Positions 4,986 through 5,316 of a DNA stretch of 5,316 nt are shown piece after piece (position 1 is the first letter of the stretch; every line of letters begins with the position of its first letter). Source of the DNA: Flavobacteriaceae bacterium (GTDB lineage Bacteria; Bacteroidota; Bacteroidia; Flavobacteriales; Flavobacteriaceae). The notes under the pieces were generated by a model that saw only the letters and a program-made list of their open reading frames with translations, had not been told where the DNA came from and did no database searches. The position numbers and the translations under genes are program-made. The stretch lies in NCBI GenBank assembly GCA_015493405.1, contig WGDF01000044.1:1-5316 (forward strand), written 5' to 3'.

Positions 4986-5316
4986 ATGATTCAAGAAGTT
5001 AAAGAACCTAACACGCACAAAAAAAACAAAAAATATTCATTTGAAAACGTTTTTAAAGCCACTAAAGATTATTTCAATGGCGATGAATTAGCTGCAACCA
5101 CTTGGATTAATAAGTACGCCCTTAAAAATTCAAAAGGTGAATTTTTGGAACAAACACCGGCAGACATGCACCGGCGAATGGCCAAAATGTTTGCTCAAAT
5201 AGAACAAAAATACCCTGTGGTCAAAACTGATAATCTATCTGATTATGGTCAAAAACGCAGCTTATTAACCGAGCAAAAAATATTTAATTTATTTGACCGA
5301 TTTAAAAATGTCATCC
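4986..5316 (+). CDS. Ribonucleotide reductase large subunit, probably adenosylcobalamin-dependent (class II), 5' part
   Basis: The frame is open from the ATG at 4986 to the window edge (110 codons plus one base). After a lysine-rich N-terminal tail of about 17 residues it reads YFNGDELAATTWINKYALKN (residues 30-49). Next come TPADMHRRMA (57-66) and finally IFNLFDRFKNVI, where homologues continue into the conserved PQGS segment. This order is that of Bacteroidota class II, B12-dependent ribonucleoside-diphosphate reductases, which make deoxyribonucleotides using adenosylcobalamin; I recognise it from family knowledge. No ATP-cone is present at the N-terminus. The active-site cysteines and cobalamin-binding part lie beyond the window, so class II rather than class I is probable, not proven. 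The stretch VKTDNLSDYGQKRSLLTEQK (about 79-98) looks longer than in the relatives I recall. The start is supported by the AT-rich leader and by the conserved block beginning soon after; no Shine-Dalgarno sequence is seen. It is divergent from mnmE. Confidence 0.85.
   Translation, partial: MIQEVKEPNTHKKNKKYSFENVFKATKDYFNGDELAATTWINKYALKNSKGEFLEQTPADMHRRMAKMFAQIEQKYPVVKTDNLSDYGQKRSLLTEQKIFNLFDRFKNVI

Overview
The window looks like chromosomal housekeeping sequence from a member of the Bacteroidota. The evidence is low to moderate GC, no Shine-Dalgarno sequence before any gene (A-rich leaders instead), a few octamers of the Bacteroidota -7 type (TAnnTTTG), and proteins that read like Bacteroidota versions of their families: an M1 lipoprotein metallopeptidase, a probable B12-type ribonucleotide reductase, and RnpA separated from rpmH. 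I cannot place it more finely.

Layout: four complete genes run leftwards, in transcription order mnmE (4363-2939), an M1-family lipoprotein peptidase (2774-858), rnpA (844-473) and yraN (414-55). The peptidase and rnpA are 13 nt apart, and rnpA and yraN are 58 nt apart, so these three probably share a transcript. The 164-nt gap after mnmE may separate it from them. On the right a gene runs the other way and leaves the window: the first 110 codons of a ribonucleotide reductase large subunit (4986-5316), most like the adenosylcobalamin-dependent class II enzymes. Three of the genes concern RNA or nucleic acid: MnmE modifies the tRNA wobble uridine, RnpA is the protein part of RNase P, and YraN has a nuclease-like fold. 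The M1 peptidase is an exported protein sharing their transcript.

The most notable object is in the 622-nt divergent gap between mnmE and the reductase gene. A 245-bp element (4418-4662) has imperfect inverted ends beginning CAGGGCAAA and is flanked on both sides by a perfect 10-bp direct repeat, ATCAAAGTAT. This is the signature of a transposed, non-autonomous (MITE-like) element with its target-site duplication. It has no gene. Its core holds a pair of CGCTCyTACGGAGCT hairpins joined by a partly self-complementary spacer, and a third hairpin nearby. The left end also contains an outward-facing TACGTTTG that could act as a -7 element towards mnmE.

A second, unrelated palindromic repeat lies at the rnpA/yraN junction (444-474) and supplies the rnpA stop codon. 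The rest of the divergent gap is AT-rich, and I see no RNA gene, riboswitch or small ORF in it.
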